Source: Lewinellaceae bacterium (GTDB taxonomy: Bacteria > Bacteroidota > Bacteroidia > Chitinophagales > Saprospiraceae). From it: 64,000 bases of DNA. The position numbers and the translations under genes were made by a program. Position 1 is the first letter of the stretch, and each line of letters opens with the position of its first letter. The notes under the pieces are model-generated. The model saw nothing but the letters and a program-made list of their open reading frames with translations, was not told the DNA's origin and ran no database searches. The DNA is taken from assembly GCA_020636325.1 (NCBI GenBank), contig JACJYC010000012.1, positions 124,001-188,000 of the forward strand, read 5' to 3'. Below are positions 7,350 to 16,972 of this stretch, piece by piece.

Positions 7350-9680
7350 TTATTTTTTCAATTTCCACTTGTATTTCGCGGCACGCCCGTCGCTGATCAC
7401 GCCTTTCCAGTTCATGCCGAAGCCAAAATCGTAAACATGCCCTTCCGAGTCCGTATGGCATCGCATATCCAGGGGCATATCCTCCGCCTGCCGCTCTACG
7501 GTCGACATATCGGCCGGCATTTGCATAGGCAACAGGCCGGTCGGTTCGGCTTTGCCCGACAGGATATCCAGCATCGCCTGATCCTGTACGCCGAAGCCGA
7601 CCAGAATGGCATCGGCCTGGCTTTCAAATTCCTTGAACACCATGGGGTTGCTCATATTCACGATGACGATCACGGGTTTGCCCTTCATTTTGGCCGCGGT
7701 TTCGGTCACCATCGACAGGTCGGTGATGTTGACGGCCTTAACGGTTTTCCCTTTATAGGACCGGTTCGTGAAATCCTCCATCGGATCGCCGCCGGCCAGA
7801 CTGGTTGCCCTGGCTTCATCGGCGGTATATTCGCCGTATTGGAGGCTGATGGGGAAGTAGCCGTTGCCGCCGCTTTTAAGGTCCGCAGCCTGGTAACCGT
7901 TTCCCGTATTCGGGTTTTCAATGAACACCAGCGCAAAGTCGCTTTCGTCCGGGTTATCCGAGGTATTGAAGTACTTTTTTGCGATATTCATATTCACCGG
8001 GTACTCCAGTTTTTCCGGGATTTCCATCCCCAGGAAATTGCGGCCGGCAGGGGTGTATTTTTTGGGAATATAGGCTGTTTTGCCGCTTGCCAGGGGCAGG
8101 GCGTTGTTCTTGTTCTTCAACATGACCACCGATTTCAGCTGGGCGGCGTATCCTGCGGCCATGAATTCAGGTTTGCCTACCGTTCGGCCGGTTTCTTCGG
8201 GGTTGAGGTACGGGTTTTCAAACAGGCCGACCCTGAAAATGTTTTTCAGCAAACGGACGGCTGATTGTTCCATCCTGGCGCGCATCCAGGCTTCACCATG
8301 CGCTTTAACCCCCATGGCGTAGGCTTCCAGCACGGGCCCTGCTTCGTTGTTGCCGCCGAATTGGTCGACGCCGGCCATCAGCACCTTGTAATGGCGCTCG
8401 GCTACGCTGAGTTTTTCCACGCCCCAGGGTTTGCCTCCGACAAACAGGTCCAGTGCCGTTTCATCTGCCGTAATGTTCCAGTCGGTGCAGGCTACGCCGT
8501 CGTATTTGTATTTTTTCCGCAGGAGGTCGTTGATGATGTAATGATTGTAGCTGTTCCCCACATTTTCACCGTTTTTAGTATCCTGGTTCCAGGAAATCGT
8601 GTAATAAGGCATGACCGCAGACGCCATTTTGGTTTTCCCTTTCAGTTTTAAACCGCCTTTGGTAAACGGGATGAAATGGGTGGTAAACTGCCCGCCCGGA
8701 TAAACCGCGAATTTGCCCATGCCGTAGTGGGCGTCCCGACCGGCTTCACCCGATCCGCCGCCCGGCCAGTGTTTGATCATGGCGTTCACGCTGGTATACC
8801 CCCACCCGCCGGCGATTTCCTGATCGCCGTAGGAAGATTGAAAACCGTCGCAATAAGCGCGCGCCATATCGGCCGCCAGTTTGGGATTCTCTCCGAATGT
8901 GCCGCTTACCCGGTTCCAGCGCGGATCGGTAGCGATATCGATCTGGGGCGACAAGGCCGTGGCGATCCCCAACGCCCGGTACTCGGTGGAGGCAATCCGG
9001 CCGAATGCTTCCACGACAGCAGGGTCAAAGGTAGCAGCCAGCCCTAACGACCCCGGCCACATGGAGATCTGCCCGCCGGCGCCGGCATTGAACTCGGCAT
9101 TGGAGACCGTGCCGTTGCGCGGGTCGGAGCTGTTATTCGCCGGAATTCCCGGCGCGATGCTTTCGGCCAGCGCCTGCACCTTGTTGTTCCACCCGGCGGC
9201 AATCCCGGGCGACTGGACCGTAGTGATCAGCACGTGGCGGAGGTGGTCTTTGGTAATGAATTCAATCTGCTGGTCGGTCAGGTCTTCGGGTTTCGCGCCG
9301 CTCGCGGAGAATACCTTTCCATTATAGGTGCCCGCAAAATAGCCGTTCTCCCGGGCAGGTATGGATTGATGTTTGCTGTAGAGCATCAGGCCGGCAATCT
9401 CTTCGATGGTCAGTCTGGCGGCCAGGTCCTTAGCGCGCACATCGGCGGAAAGCCGCCAATCCTCATATTTATCCAGTTGTCCGTTCCGGTTCAGGTCTTT
9501 GAAGGCCAGCCCGTCAATCGTGAGGATCTTTACTCCGGAAGCGGGAGAGTAGCCCAGTGTCTGTCCGCCGGGATTGGTGATGAGCGCGTGGTTTCCCATT
9601 GGTTTCTCCGTCCATTTCTGGGCGGAAAGAGCATTGAGGCCGACTGCAAAGGTCAGCAATAAGATTGTCGCTTTTTTCAT
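7350..9680 (-). CDS. Secreted glycoside hydrolase family 3 enzyme
   Basis: This 776-residue GH3 protein has a signal peptide ending at about residue 21. An EF-hand-like loop, DLNRNGQLDKYE, occupies residues 62-73, before the TIM-barrel. The barrel carries KHWPGGG at 303-309 and the nucleophile Asp400 in GVACTDWNIT. A C-terminal alpha/beta sandwich contains FALVFIENPNTGNGY and PVIVIVNMSNPM. Such enzymes release beta-linked glucose or xylose from oligosaccharides in the periplasm or outside the cell. The dienelactone hydrolase gene follows 40 bp downstream. A TAAATTTG -7 box sits upstream. Confidence 0.93.
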   Translation of the reverse strand: MKKATILLLTFAVGLNALSAQKWTEKPMGNHALITNPGGQTLGYSPASGVKILTIDGLAFKDLNRNGQLDKYEDWRLSADVRAKDLAARLTIEEIAGLMLYSKHQSIPARENGYFAGTYNGKVFSASGAKPEDLTDQQIEFITKDHLRHVLITTVQSPGIAAGWNNKVQALAESIAPGIPANNSSDPRNGTVSNAEFNAGAGGQISMWPGSLGLAATFDPAVVEAFGRIASTEYRALGIATALSPQIDIATDPRWNRVSGTFGENPKLAADMARAYCDGFQSSYGDQEIAGGWGYTSVNAMIKHWPGGGSGEAGRDAHYGMGKFAVYPGGQFTTHFIPFTKGGLKLKGKTKMASAVMPYYTISWNQDTKNGENVGNSYNHYIINDLLRKKYKYDGVACTDWNITADETALDLFVGGKPWGVEKLSVAERHYKVLMAGVDQFGGNNEAGPVLEAYAMGVKAHGEAWMRARMEQSAVRLLKNIFRVGLFENPYLNPEETGRTVGKPEFMAAGYAAQLKSVVMLKNKNNALPLASGKTAYIPKKYTPAGRNFLGMEIPEKLEYPVNMNIAKKYFNTSDNPDESDFALVFIENPNTGNGYQAADLKSGGNGYFPISLQYGEYTADEARATSLAGGDPMEDFTNRSYKGKTVKAVNITDLSMVTETAAKMKGKPVIVIVNMSNPMVFKEFESQADAILVGFGVQDQAMLDILSGKAEPTGLLPMQMPADMSTVERQAEDMPLDMRCHTDSEGHVYDFGFGMNWKGVISDGRAAKYKWKLKK

Positions 9681-9747
9681 ACTGTTTCTGTTTTTACCTG
9701 ACGCGCCCCCTTTTACCGGGTGGCTTCAGGCCATGTTCCTGCAAGCT

Positions 9748-9755
9748 CAAATTTA
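9748..9755 (-). promoter_or_regulatory. -7 promoter box for the GH3 gene
   Basis: The minus strand reads TAAATTTG, an exact match to TAnnTTTG, about 68 bp upstream of the GH3 ATG. It lies in the gap between the outer-membrane protein gene, which ends at 9808, and GH3. This suggests GH3 is transcribed independently of the upstream gene. Confidence 0.5.
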
Positions 9756-9807
9756 CCATTTTCCCGGGCAAATTCCCGCTTGGATTCGCATTCCATTCCA
9801 GGGGTTT

Positions 9808-12222
9808 TTAAAACCCTTCCCCTGACTCACCCGCCGGCGGGCCTTTTTTCTTTTGCTGGTGCAGGCGATAGCTCAGCGTAAGGTTGACCTGGGTCGGTCG
9901 CCGCTGGAAATCGCTGTACGTATAAAAATTATCCCCTTCGGTAACGGACCGGAACCGTTGGGTGTTGAACAGGTCGGACACGTTGACGGTGATGGTGGCG
10001 TTATCCTTCAGGAAATCCTTGCTGGCCGCCAGATCGAGGTACCAGAGCGGTTTGCGGTAGCCTTGGGGGGTCTGCATCCTGGCCTCGTAGTTGCCCCTCG
10101 CCTGAAGGTCGGTATTTTTCCAGAAGGTAAATCTGGAGGTGAGGCGGGTAAACCAGCTGTACGTATCGCTTTGAAACCCGGCGCCCAGATTGCCGCCGTC
10201 GGTCATAGCCCTGAAAAAATTGAAATTGCCGTCGGTCTTCCACCACTTGAAGGGCGACCAGGAAGCCGTTATTTCCAATCCGTAGGCGTCTTCTGTCGAC
10301 AGGTTTTCGGGCTTGGTGGCCGCATTGCCTTGGTCGTCGACGCGGCGGATCCGCTCGATCTTACCGGTGGTATGGCGGTAATAAAGGGAGGAGCTGAAAG
10401 AGGCATTTTCCATGTATTTGACATGCCCCAGTTCGAAGGAATTGGTGAATTCCGGTTCCAGGTCGGGGTTGCCGCTGAAGTAGTTGCGATCGTCAAAATA
10501 GGTTACGAACGGGCTCAGGTCATTGTAGCGCGGGCGCCGGATCCGGCGGCTGTAGCTGATCTGAACGGCGTTTTCGGCAGGCAGGTCGTAGGTGAAATGA
10601 ACGCTGGGGAAGAGGTTGGCGTAGTTTCTGGGGTTCACCTCATTGGTTTGTTCCAGGCGCGTACGCACATCCGTGATCTCCGCCCGAAGGCCGAACTGGT
10701 AGGAGAACTTCCTGATCTTGTTGCCCAGAATGGCGTAGGCGCCGTGGATATTTTCGTCGTAGAAGAAGTTGTTTTCCAGCCCAGGCAGTTTTTGCCATAC
10801 GCCGTCGTTCAGTTCCTCCACGAGGTAGTCATTGGTCATATCCCTGAAATTGCTCCTGAGCCCCGTTTCAAATTTGCCGTCCTTGCCGAAGGGCTTGACG
10901 TAATCCAGCTGGAACAGCAATTGTTTTTCCGTTTCAAAATTATAGGAATGCTGCAGGAGGTCGGGTATCCCGGAAGGGGAATAGTCGGCCAGGAAGTACT
11001 GTTCTGAAAAATCCTGGTCGGAATCCTCCCAGTTGTCGAGGTAGCGGACCTCGGCGGTGAGCTCGTGGCCGTCCCGTTCAAAGAGCCGTTTGAAATTGAC
11101 GGAGTATTCGGCGTTGGGTTCGACCTCTGTTTCATCCTGCGAACGCACGTTGATGCCCGTCAGGTTATCCGCTGTGAAAAGCGCGTCGCGGTATTCCAGG
11201 GTGGAATTGCGCTTGCCTTTGCTGATGCGCCGGGTGTAGGCGGCGGTGAGGATGTTTTTGGGATTGAAATAATAGTCCAGCCCGCCCCGGATGCTGTTGT
11301 AGAAACCGGTTTGGCTGCGATCGCTGAACTGGTTGTAGATGAATGCGGTATCGTTGCGATAGGCCTCCTGGTAGGTTGATCCCTCGCCTGGAATATCGCG
11401 GTAGGTGACGCCGTAGTTGACGAAGAAATTGAGTTTCTGCTTGCGGTAATTCAGGTTGACGGCGCCGCCGAAATTGGCGGGATTGCCGGCGATGAGGTCA
11501 AAGGCGCCGTTCAGTCCCTGGGTGCGTTCCTTTTTGAGGATGATGTTGATGATCCCGCCGACGCCCTCGGCTTCATAGCGGGCGGACGGGTTGGTGATGA
11601 TCTCCACGCGTTCGATCAGGTTGCCTTGCAACTGCTGCAGCCCGGCCGACCCTTTGAAACTGACCAATCCGGAGGGTTTGCCGTCGATCAGGATCCGGAC
11701 GTTGCCGCTGCCCCGGAGGCTGACATTTCCCTCAACATCCACCGATACGGAAGGAATGTTGCTGAGGATATCGGCGGCGTTCCCGCCTGCGTTCGCCAGG
11801 TCCTTTCCGACATTGAAGATCCGCTTGTCGAGCGACATTTGCATGGTGCTCTTTTCGGCCTGAACCACTACTTCATCCAGCATGGCGGATTCCGGACGAA
11901 GGCCGATATCCCCCAACTCCAGGGTCTTTATTCCGTCTTTCAGTTCGATCCGGTCCAGGAATTCAGGCTCATAGGCCAGGAACTCCATCTTGGCATAGTA
12001 CATTCCAGGTTGCGCCTTAAGGGAAAATTGCCCCTTATCGTCGGTGATGGTACCGTCGACCAATGCGCTGTCCGGCAATGAAAACAAACTGACCGTAGCA
12101 TAGGCCAGCGGGTTGCCTGTTCGGGTATCCGAGACTTTTCCGGTAAGGGTTTGAGCACCGGTGGGTTTTGCACACAGCAATAAAAAGGGTAAAAGGAGGA
12201 GCGGTAAAAGTTGGCGTTTCAT
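9808..12222 (-). CDS. Outer membrane beta-barrel protein, TonB-receptor-like (carboxypeptidase-regulatory domain, plug, barrel)
   Basis: This 804-residue protein has a signal peptide (MKRQLLPLLLLPFLLLCAKP), then a carboxypeptidase-regulatory-like beta-sandwich (about 24-110) beginning LTGKVSDTRTGNPLAYATVS. A plug domain (about 115-230) has VRILIDGKPSGLVSFKG and the RVEIITNPSARYEAEGVGGI signature. The rest is a barrel with alternating aromatic strands. This is the outer membrane beta-barrel family common in Bacteroidota, related to TonB receptors but not a SusC: it lacks the SusC-type length, and no SusD is adjacent. The ligand is unknown. It may have its own promoter upstream of 12222. Confidence 0.9.
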   Translation of the reverse strand: MKRQLLPLLLLPFLLLCAKPTGAQTLTGKVSDTRTGNPLAYATVSLFSLPDSALVDGTITDDKGQFSLKAQPGMYYAKMEFLAYEPEFLDRIELKDGIKTLELGDIGLRPESAMLDEVVVQAEKSTMQMSLDKRIFNVGKDLANAGGNAADILSNIPSVSVDVEGNVSLRGSGNVRILIDGKPSGLVSFKGSAGLQQLQGNLIERVEIITNPSARYEAEGVGGIINIILKKERTQGLNGAFDLIAGNPANFGGAVNLNYRKQKLNFFVNYGVTYRDIPGEGSTYQEAYRNDTAFIYNQFSDRSQTGFYNSIRGGLDYYFNPKNILTAAYTRRISKGKRNSTLEYRDALFTADNLTGINVRSQDETEVEPNAEYSVNFKRLFERDGHELTAEVRYLDNWEDSDQDFSEQYFLADYSPSGIPDLLQHSYNFETEKQLLFQLDYVKPFGKDGKFETGLRSNFRDMTNDYLVEELNDGVWQKLPGLENNFFYDENIHGAYAILGNKIRKFSYQFGLRAEITDVRTRLEQTNEVNPRNYANLFPSVHFTYDLPAENAVQISYSRRIRRPRYNDLSPFVTYFDDRNYFSGNPDLEPEFTNSFELGHVKYMENASFSSSLYYRHTTGKIERIRRVDDQGNAATKPENLSTEDAYGLEITASWSPFKWWKTDGNFNFFRAMTDGGNLGAGFQSDTYSWFTRLTSRFTFWKNTDLQARGNYEARMQTPQGYRKPLWYLDLAASKDFLKDNATITVNVSDLFNTQRFRSVTEGDNFYTYSDFQRRPTQVNLTLSYRLHQQKKKGPPAGESGEGF

Positions 12223-12381
12223 TCAGCATTGTATTGAATTGATACAAAGGTCAATTAAAAAATGCGAATGAAATTTGAAGATATTCTGAGGAAATCGGTG
12301 GCGAGGGGCCCTTAAGAGAAAAGCTGGATGCTATATAATATACCCTCCCCGAAATCAATATCAGGGAGGGCTCAACCATTT

Positions 12382-15081
12382 CTATACCGTCATAGCCGCC
12401 TGTACCGAATCCCCGAGTTTCAGCTCGGCAAAACTGGTTTCGTAATCCTCCGAATGGATCTCGAAACCCCGTTTGCGGAACATATGCAACATGATCGTAT
12501 TGGCTTTCAGTACGTTGGCAAATACCCGCGTGATGCCGCGCTCCCGGGCAATTTCCAGGATATAATCCATCAGGATATTCCCGATACCGATTCCCTGCCA
12601 CGGGTCGGCCACAACAATGGCGAACTCGCCTTCCCGGTTGTTGATCCCGGTGATCATACGGACCACGCCGGCAAACAACTTCTCGCCGTTTTCTTCCATT
12701 TCCACCACGATGGCCATTTCGCGGTCATAGTCGATCTGCGTGAAGCGGGTCAGTACATCATGGGTCGGATGCGGCATATACCCGAAGAACCGGAAATGCT
12801 GGGTTTCTTTCGAGAATTTCTGGATCATTTCCTTTTCCATCAGCTCGTCCTCCGGCTTGATGGGCCGCAACAACACGGTCTGCCCGTTCTTCAACGCTAC
12901 CTCCCTGACGTATTTCTTCGGATAAGGCGACAGCACAAGGTGGGAATACGGTTTGATCTTGTTAACGCCCATTGCCGGGTCCAGCACCACCTTGGCGTCG
13001 AGCACTACCCCACCCTTTTCATCTACGCCGTACGGGTTGATGTCGAGTTCCTTGATCTCGGGGAAATCCACCAGCAGGTTGGCGAATTTGCACAACTGAA
13101 AATTGAGGTTTTCGATGTCCACCGGCGCCGACCCCCGGTATCCCTTCAGGAGCTTGTACACTTTGGTCTTTTCAATGATCCGCTCGGCCTGGGCCATATT
13201 GAGCGGCGGCAGACCGATACTGCTGTCCTTGAACAGCTCGACGGAAATGCCGCCCATACCGAACAGGATGATCGGACCGAATACCGGGTCCCGCTTGGCG
13301 CCGATGATCAGTTCCAGGCGCTTTTTGTCCATTTTTTCTACCAGGACGCCTTGCAGGCGGGCTTTCGGGAAAGCCGCCTTGATCGAGTCCACGATGCTTC
13401 GGTAAGCGATGCGGGCCGATTCCTCATCCCCGATATTGAGCAGCACGCCGCCGTGGTCAGACTTGTGCAGCACATCCGGCGAGGAGATCTTCATGGCAAC
13501 CGGGAAGCCGATTTCCGCGGCGATCCGGGCAGCTTCGTCGCCTGAAGTGGCCAATCCGCCCGGGGCGATCGGCAGTTCGTAGCAGGCGACGAATTTCTTG
13601 GCTTCGTATTCGGTCATGGTCGTCCGGCCTTCAGCCAGCACGCCTTCCAGGATCGCCCTGGCTTTTTGGGTATCGGCCACGTATTCGCCCGGCGCGTCGG
13701 CAGGCGTCTGGTACAGCAATTTGAGGTTGCGGTTGTAGGTGTACATCCGCAGGAAGGTATCCACGGCGCTTTCCGGGAAGCGATAGTTGGGTATTTTGCC
13801 GGCTTCCAGGATCTTGCGGGCTTCCTTTACATCCCGCTCGCCGAGCCAGCTGGCAAACAGCGGCTTGTCGGGATGGGGATCCAGTTTGGTCAGGGCCCGC
13901 GCCACCTCGCTGGCGTCGGTCGTGGCCACCGGTACGAAGATGGCCAGCACGCCGTCGACATTCTCATCGGCCATGGCCAATTCAACGGCCTGGCGGTAGC
14001 GTTCAACGGTGGCGTCCCCGAGCACGTCCACCGGGTTGCGGTGGCTCCAGACGGCCGGCATCAGTTCGTTGAGCCGGTTGAAGGTCTTTTCGGAAAGCTG
14101 TGCCGTTACCCCGCCGTTCTGCATCAGGTAGTCGGTTGCCAGGATGGCCGGGCCGCCGGCATTGGTGACGATGGCCAGGCGGTTGCCCGCGGGCCGGTTT
14201 TGCATGGACAGGGTTTGGGCGCAGTGGAACAACTGGCCCACTGTTTCCACCCGGATCACGCCGGAGCGGCGGAAGGCCGCGTCAAAAGCCGCGTCGTTGC
14301 CGGTCAGGGAGCCGGTATGCGACAAGGCCGCTTTGGCGCCTTCTTCGCTCTTGCCCGCCTTGAGGACGATAATGGGCTTGGAACGGGAAACCGCCCGGGC
14401 CGCGCTCATGAATTTGCGGGCGTCGGTCAGGGTTTCCATATAGATCAGGATGGAAGACGTGTTCGGGTCGTTGCCCAGGTAATCGATCAGGTCGTGGAAG
14501 CCGACGTCCACCATCGAGCCGATGGAAACGAAGTAGTTGAAGCCCACGTTCTGGTCCATTGCCCAGTCGAGGATGGCCGTACCCAAAGCGCCGCTCTGGG
14601 AGATAAAGGCCAGTTTGCCGGCCGGCGCCATATGGCTGGCAAAGGAGGCGTTCAGTTTGCTGCCCGGATGGATGACGCCGAGACAGTTCGGCCCCACAAT
14701 GCGGATGCCGTATTTGCGCCCCAGTTTTTCGATTTCTTCGAACGCGCGGTTACCTTCTTCACCGGCTTCCTTGAAACCGGCTGAAAGGATCACCATCCCG
14801 GTAATGCCCTTTTTGCCGCATTCGATGACCACGTCAGGGACCGTCACCGCAGGGGTAGCCACGATGGCCAGGTCGACCGGACCGGGGATCGCCGTTACGC
14901 TTTCGATGGTCTGGAGGCCGCAAATGATCTGTGAGCGCTTGTTGACCGGGTAAATGGGGCCTTCAAAGCCGCCTTCCACCAGGTTGTCCATCACTGCAAA
15001 TCCCACGCTGCCGGCCCGCCCGGAGGCGCCTACAACGGCGACAGACTTGGGTTTGAAGATCTTATCCAATGAATTTCTCAT
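12382..15081 (-). CDS. ADP-forming acyl-CoA synthetase fused to GNAT acetyltransferase
   Basis: This 899-residue fusion has three parts. Residues 1 to about 460 are the CoA-binding and ligase alpha part, with KSVAVVGASGRAGSVG, GPNCLGVIHP, SQSGALGTAI and the phospho-His loop ALSHTGSLTGND (His255). About 480-710 is the ATP-grasp beta part, with GFPVAMKISSPDVLHKSDHG. About 730-899 is a GNAT domain with VADPWQGIGIGNILMDYI. The synthetase half interconverts acetyl- or acyl-CoA plus ADP and phosphate with acid plus ATP. Fused GNAT proteins of this layout act as protein lysine acetyltransferases (Pat/YfiQ-like). In those the synthetase half is often degenerate, but here the active-site His is kept, so both activities are possible. 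Confidence 0.92.
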   Translation of the reverse strand: MRNSLDKIFKPKSVAVVGASGRAGSVGFAVMDNLVEGGFEGPIYPVNKRSQIICGLQTIESVTAIPGPVDLAIVATPAVTVPDVVIECGKKGITGMVILSAGFKEAGEEGNRAFEEIEKLGRKYGIRIVGPNCLGVIHPGSKLNASFASHMAPAGKLAFISQSGALGTAILDWAMDQNVGFNYFVSIGSMVDVGFHDLIDYLGNDPNTSSILIYMETLTDARKFMSAARAVSRSKPIIVLKAGKSEEGAKAALSHTGSLTGNDAAFDAAFRRSGVIRVETVGQLFHCAQTLSMQNRPAGNRLAIVTNAGGPAILATDYLMQNGGVTAQLSEKTFNRLNELMPAVWSHRNPVDVLGDATVERYRQAVELAMADENVDGVLAIFVPVATTDASEVARALTKLDPHPDKPLFASWLGERDVKEARKILEAGKIPNYRFPESAVDTFLRMYTYNRNLKLLYQTPADAPGEYVADTQKARAILEGVLAEGRTTMTEYEAKKFVACYELPIAPGGLATSGDEAARIAAEIGFPVAMKISSPDVLHKSDHGGVLLNIGDEESARIAYRSIVDSIKAAFPKARLQGVLVEKMDKKRLELIIGAKRDPVFGPIILFGMGGISVELFKDSSIGLPPLNMAQAERIIEKTKVYKLLKGYRGSAPVDIENLNFQLCKFANLLVDFPEIKELDINPYGVDEKGGVVLDAKVVLDPAMGVNKIKPYSHLVLSPYPKKYVREVALKNGQTVLLRPIKPEDELMEKEMIQKFSKETQHFRFFGYMPHPTHDVLTRFTQIDYDREMAIVVEMEENGEKLFAGVVRMITGINNREGEFAIVVADPWQGIGIGNILMDYILEIARERGITRVFANVLKANTIMLHMFRKRGFEIHSEDYETSFAELKLGDSVQAAMTV

Positions 15082-15189
15082 CGCTTGAAATTTTGTCTTT
15101 TTTTAAAGTTACCAATGAAATCACAGATCCCGCAGCTGTTTGTGGTTTCACCTGAACTGTGAAAATCTGCGCCTTCAGCGGGGGTTGAA

Positions 15190-16146
15190 TCAGAATTTCC
15201 AGTAGGGCGACAGCGCCTTCACGCCGGTACTCACCCGCCGGTCGTATTCCTCCCGGATCAATTTTTCTGTTGTGGTTGGTTCCTGTTGGTAGGGCATTGC
15301 TATTCCGTTGACGCCTGCCGCGAAGTTACGGATGCATTTCGGCAATTGCTCGATGCTGTATCCGCCTTCGAGGGTGGCGAAGATATTTTTGAAGTTTTCC
15401 CGCAGGATCTGTCCGATGGCATAAAAGCTGCCGGCCGTTACGCGCAGATCCAGCAAGGGGTCGTACAAGTGGGCATCGAACCCGGCGGAAACAGCGACCA
15501 CATCGGGTTCGAACTGCAGGGCCACCGGCAGGAACGTTTGCACGGCGTCCATGAAGACGTCGTCGCCGCTGCCGGCGGGTAAGGGGACATTGACCGTAAA
15601 ACCTTTTCCGGCGCCTTCACCGATCTCATTCACCCATCCGTGCCCCGGGAAAGCCGGGTATTGGTGCAGCGACCAGTACATGATCTGGTTCTGGTGAAAA
15701 AAGATATGCGAGGTGCCGTCGCCCAGGTGGCCGTCAAAATCGAAGATCAGCACCCGTTTGCCGTCGCGGGCCAGTTTGCGGGCTGCGATGGCTACGTTGT
15801 TGAACAGGCAAAATCCGCTGGCGTGGCCCGGATAAGCATGGTGGCCGGGCGGCCGGACCAGCGCGAAATCCCCGTTGCCGGCGGCTTGAATGGTGGCCGC
15901 AACGGCCTGGACGGCGGCTTCATAGCTTTGGGGCGACGTTGCCGTATCCGGGTCCAGGTGCATCCCCTGGCTGCAGGCGTATTTGACGGATTCGATATAA
16001 TCCCGGGTATGAACCAGCTCCAGGTATTCCTCGCCGCCTTCGAACCGGCCGGCGGGCAGGTCCGCAAAAGCGCTCAGGCGCTTCGGGCTTTCCGGGTGCA
16101 TGCCGGTGTCGTGTTGGAGGAAGATTGGGTGGTAGAGGAGGTTCAT
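15190..16146 (-). CDS. Histone deacetylase family zinc amidohydrolase
   Basis: The start at 16146 gives MNLLYHPIFLQHDTGMHPES, the standard N terminus of bacterial HDAC-like enzymes (318 residues). The open frame upstream runs into repeats. Visible motifs are RPPGHHAYPGHASGFCLFNN (the tandem catalytic His pair), FDFDGHLGDGTSHIFF (zinc-binding D-x-H), SAGFDAHLYDP (zinc Asp) and LEGGYS with the catalytic Tyr. The second motif replaces the usual DVHHGNGT with DGHLGDGT but keeps the D-x-H ligands. The enzyme probably deacetylates small amides or acetylated lysines in the cytosol. It follows a protein acetyltransferase fusion gene (12382-15081) in the genome, which is suggestive but not proof of a link. 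Confidence 0.9.
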   Translation of the reverse strand: MNLLYHPIFLQHDTGMHPESPKRLSAFADLPAGRFEGGEEYLELVHTRDYIESVKYACSQGMHLDPDTATSPQSYEAAVQAVAATIQAAGNGDFALVRPPGHHAYPGHASGFCLFNNVAIAARKLARDGKRVLIFDFDGHLGDGTSHIFFHQNQIMYWSLHQYPAFPGHGWVNEIGEGAGKGFTVNVPLPAGSGDDVFMDAVQTFLPVALQFEPDVVAVSAGFDAHLYDPLLDLRVTAGSFYAIGQILRENFKNIFATLEGGYSIEQLPKCIRNFAAGVNGIAMPYQQEPTTTEKLIREEYDRRVSTGVKALSPYWKF

Positions 16147-16150
16147 GGAA

Positions 16151-16323
16151 TTGGTTCGATTGTTCGATTGATACGATTGTTCGATTGATACGATTGTTCC
16201 GATTGATTCCACCGCCCGCCGAAGCTTCAGCGAAGGAGGGGATTGATTCGATTATTGGCGTCCGTCGTTTGGCCAGGATAATCGAAACATTCGGGTTAAT
16301 CGATTGATTCGATTCAATTAATT
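16151..16323. repeat. ATTGTTCGATTGATACG-type degenerate repeats with a REP-like palindrome
   Basis: About 16151-16210 holds near-tandem copies of GATTGTTCGATTGATAC. A CCGCC...GAAGCTTCAGCGAAGG palindrome follows at 16213-16240, then looser GATTGATTCG and AATCGATT copies continue to the stop codon of the next minus-strand gene. The stretch fills the whole gap between the small protein gene and the HDAC-like gene. Confidence 0.75.
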
Positions 16324-16701
16324 TTAATTGTTTTGTTCGTAATACAATTCCTCGGAATGGCCGCCCTTGCGGTTTTGCTCGGCGAGCGTCCAGCTGTCGG
16401 TGGCGGAGGTTTGGAGCCAAAGGTTGCCGGATTTCCGGAAGACCTGGGCATACAACCCGTATTTATCCGCGAACTGCCGCTCGAAATTGGCTACCGTGAA
16501 TTGTCCGTTAAAGAAAAAATCACCCGTTTCGTGCACGGTGCGCACTTCTCCTACCGACTGGTCATCGGGCAACTGCTGCTGCGCCGGAGAGCCCTGATTT
16601 TTATCATGGGGCGCGGCGTAGAATTCCAGCTTCAGGTGCGGAAACGCCTCGTGGAATTCCTCTTTGATGACTTTCAGCGATTTGTGATCAGAAATCCTCA
16701 T
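16324..16701 (-). CDS. Conserved hypothetical small protein
   Basis: The start at 16701 gives MRISDHKSLKVIKEEFHEAF and a 125-residue soluble protein; the longer reading upstream is not protein-like. No signal peptide or membrane segment is seen. The composition is that of a folded alpha/beta protein, with LKLEFYAAPHDK, an acidic linker (LPDDQSVGEVRTVHETGDFF) and a C-terminal part with YGLYAQVFRKSGNLWLQTS and WTLAEQNRKG. I do not recognise a named family with certainty. The WTLAEQN ending recalls small conserved Bacteroidota proteins of unknown role. Repeats begin right after its stop codon. Confidence 0.75.
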   Translation of the reverse strand: MRISDHKSLKVIKEEFHEAFPHLKLEFYAAPHDKNQGSPAQQQLPDDQSVGEVRTVHETGDFFFNGQFTVANFERQFADKYGLYAQVFRKSGNLWLQTSATDSWTLAEQNRKGGHSEELYYEQNN

Positions 16702-16940
16702 AACTGCTGGATTTTGGGTGCAAGTTCCGACGGCCCGGAGGAAAAAAGGGTTGGTTTTGTCATTGCGGGGGGTGATTTTTGTTAATAACCCTTCGAATTG
16801 ATCATTTATTTTCAATTCAAGGAACTTTTCCGGGGCATTTTAAATTCTAGGATACATCAGATGACAACCCACCAAAAATAAGCCTCATTTGCCAACCGGC
16901 GGGGTAAAGTTTATGTTAAAAATCAATGAATGCCTCTAAA

Positions 16941-16960
16941 ATAAACGAACATTCATTTAT
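16941..16960. promoter_or_regulatory. Imperfect palindrome, probable operator of the TetR-type gene
   Basis: The 20-mer ATAAACGAACATTCATTTAT is an imperfect inverted repeat with outer arms ATAAA and TTTAT. It contains the GAA(C)ATTC core typical of TetR-family operators. It overlaps the -7 box and ends 12 bp before the TetR start codon, so autorepression is plausible. Confidence 0.55.
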
Positions 16961-16965
16961 CTTTG
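16958..16965 (+). promoter_or_regulatory. -7 promoter box of the TetR-type gene
   Basis: TATCTTTG matches TAnnTTTG exactly and lies 7 bp before the ATG at 16973. The transcript leader would be very short or the message leaderless. It overlaps the end of the palindrome by three bases. Confidence 0.5.
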
Positions 16966-16972
16966 CCCCGAC

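Noticed and set aside
9853..11007. 384-residue plus-strand open frame
   Set aside because: Antisense to the outer-membrane barrel protein, with no recognisable domain.
9808..12222. SusC-type transporter
   Set aside because: The length of about 800 residues, the family signature and the absence of an adjacent SusD argue against it.
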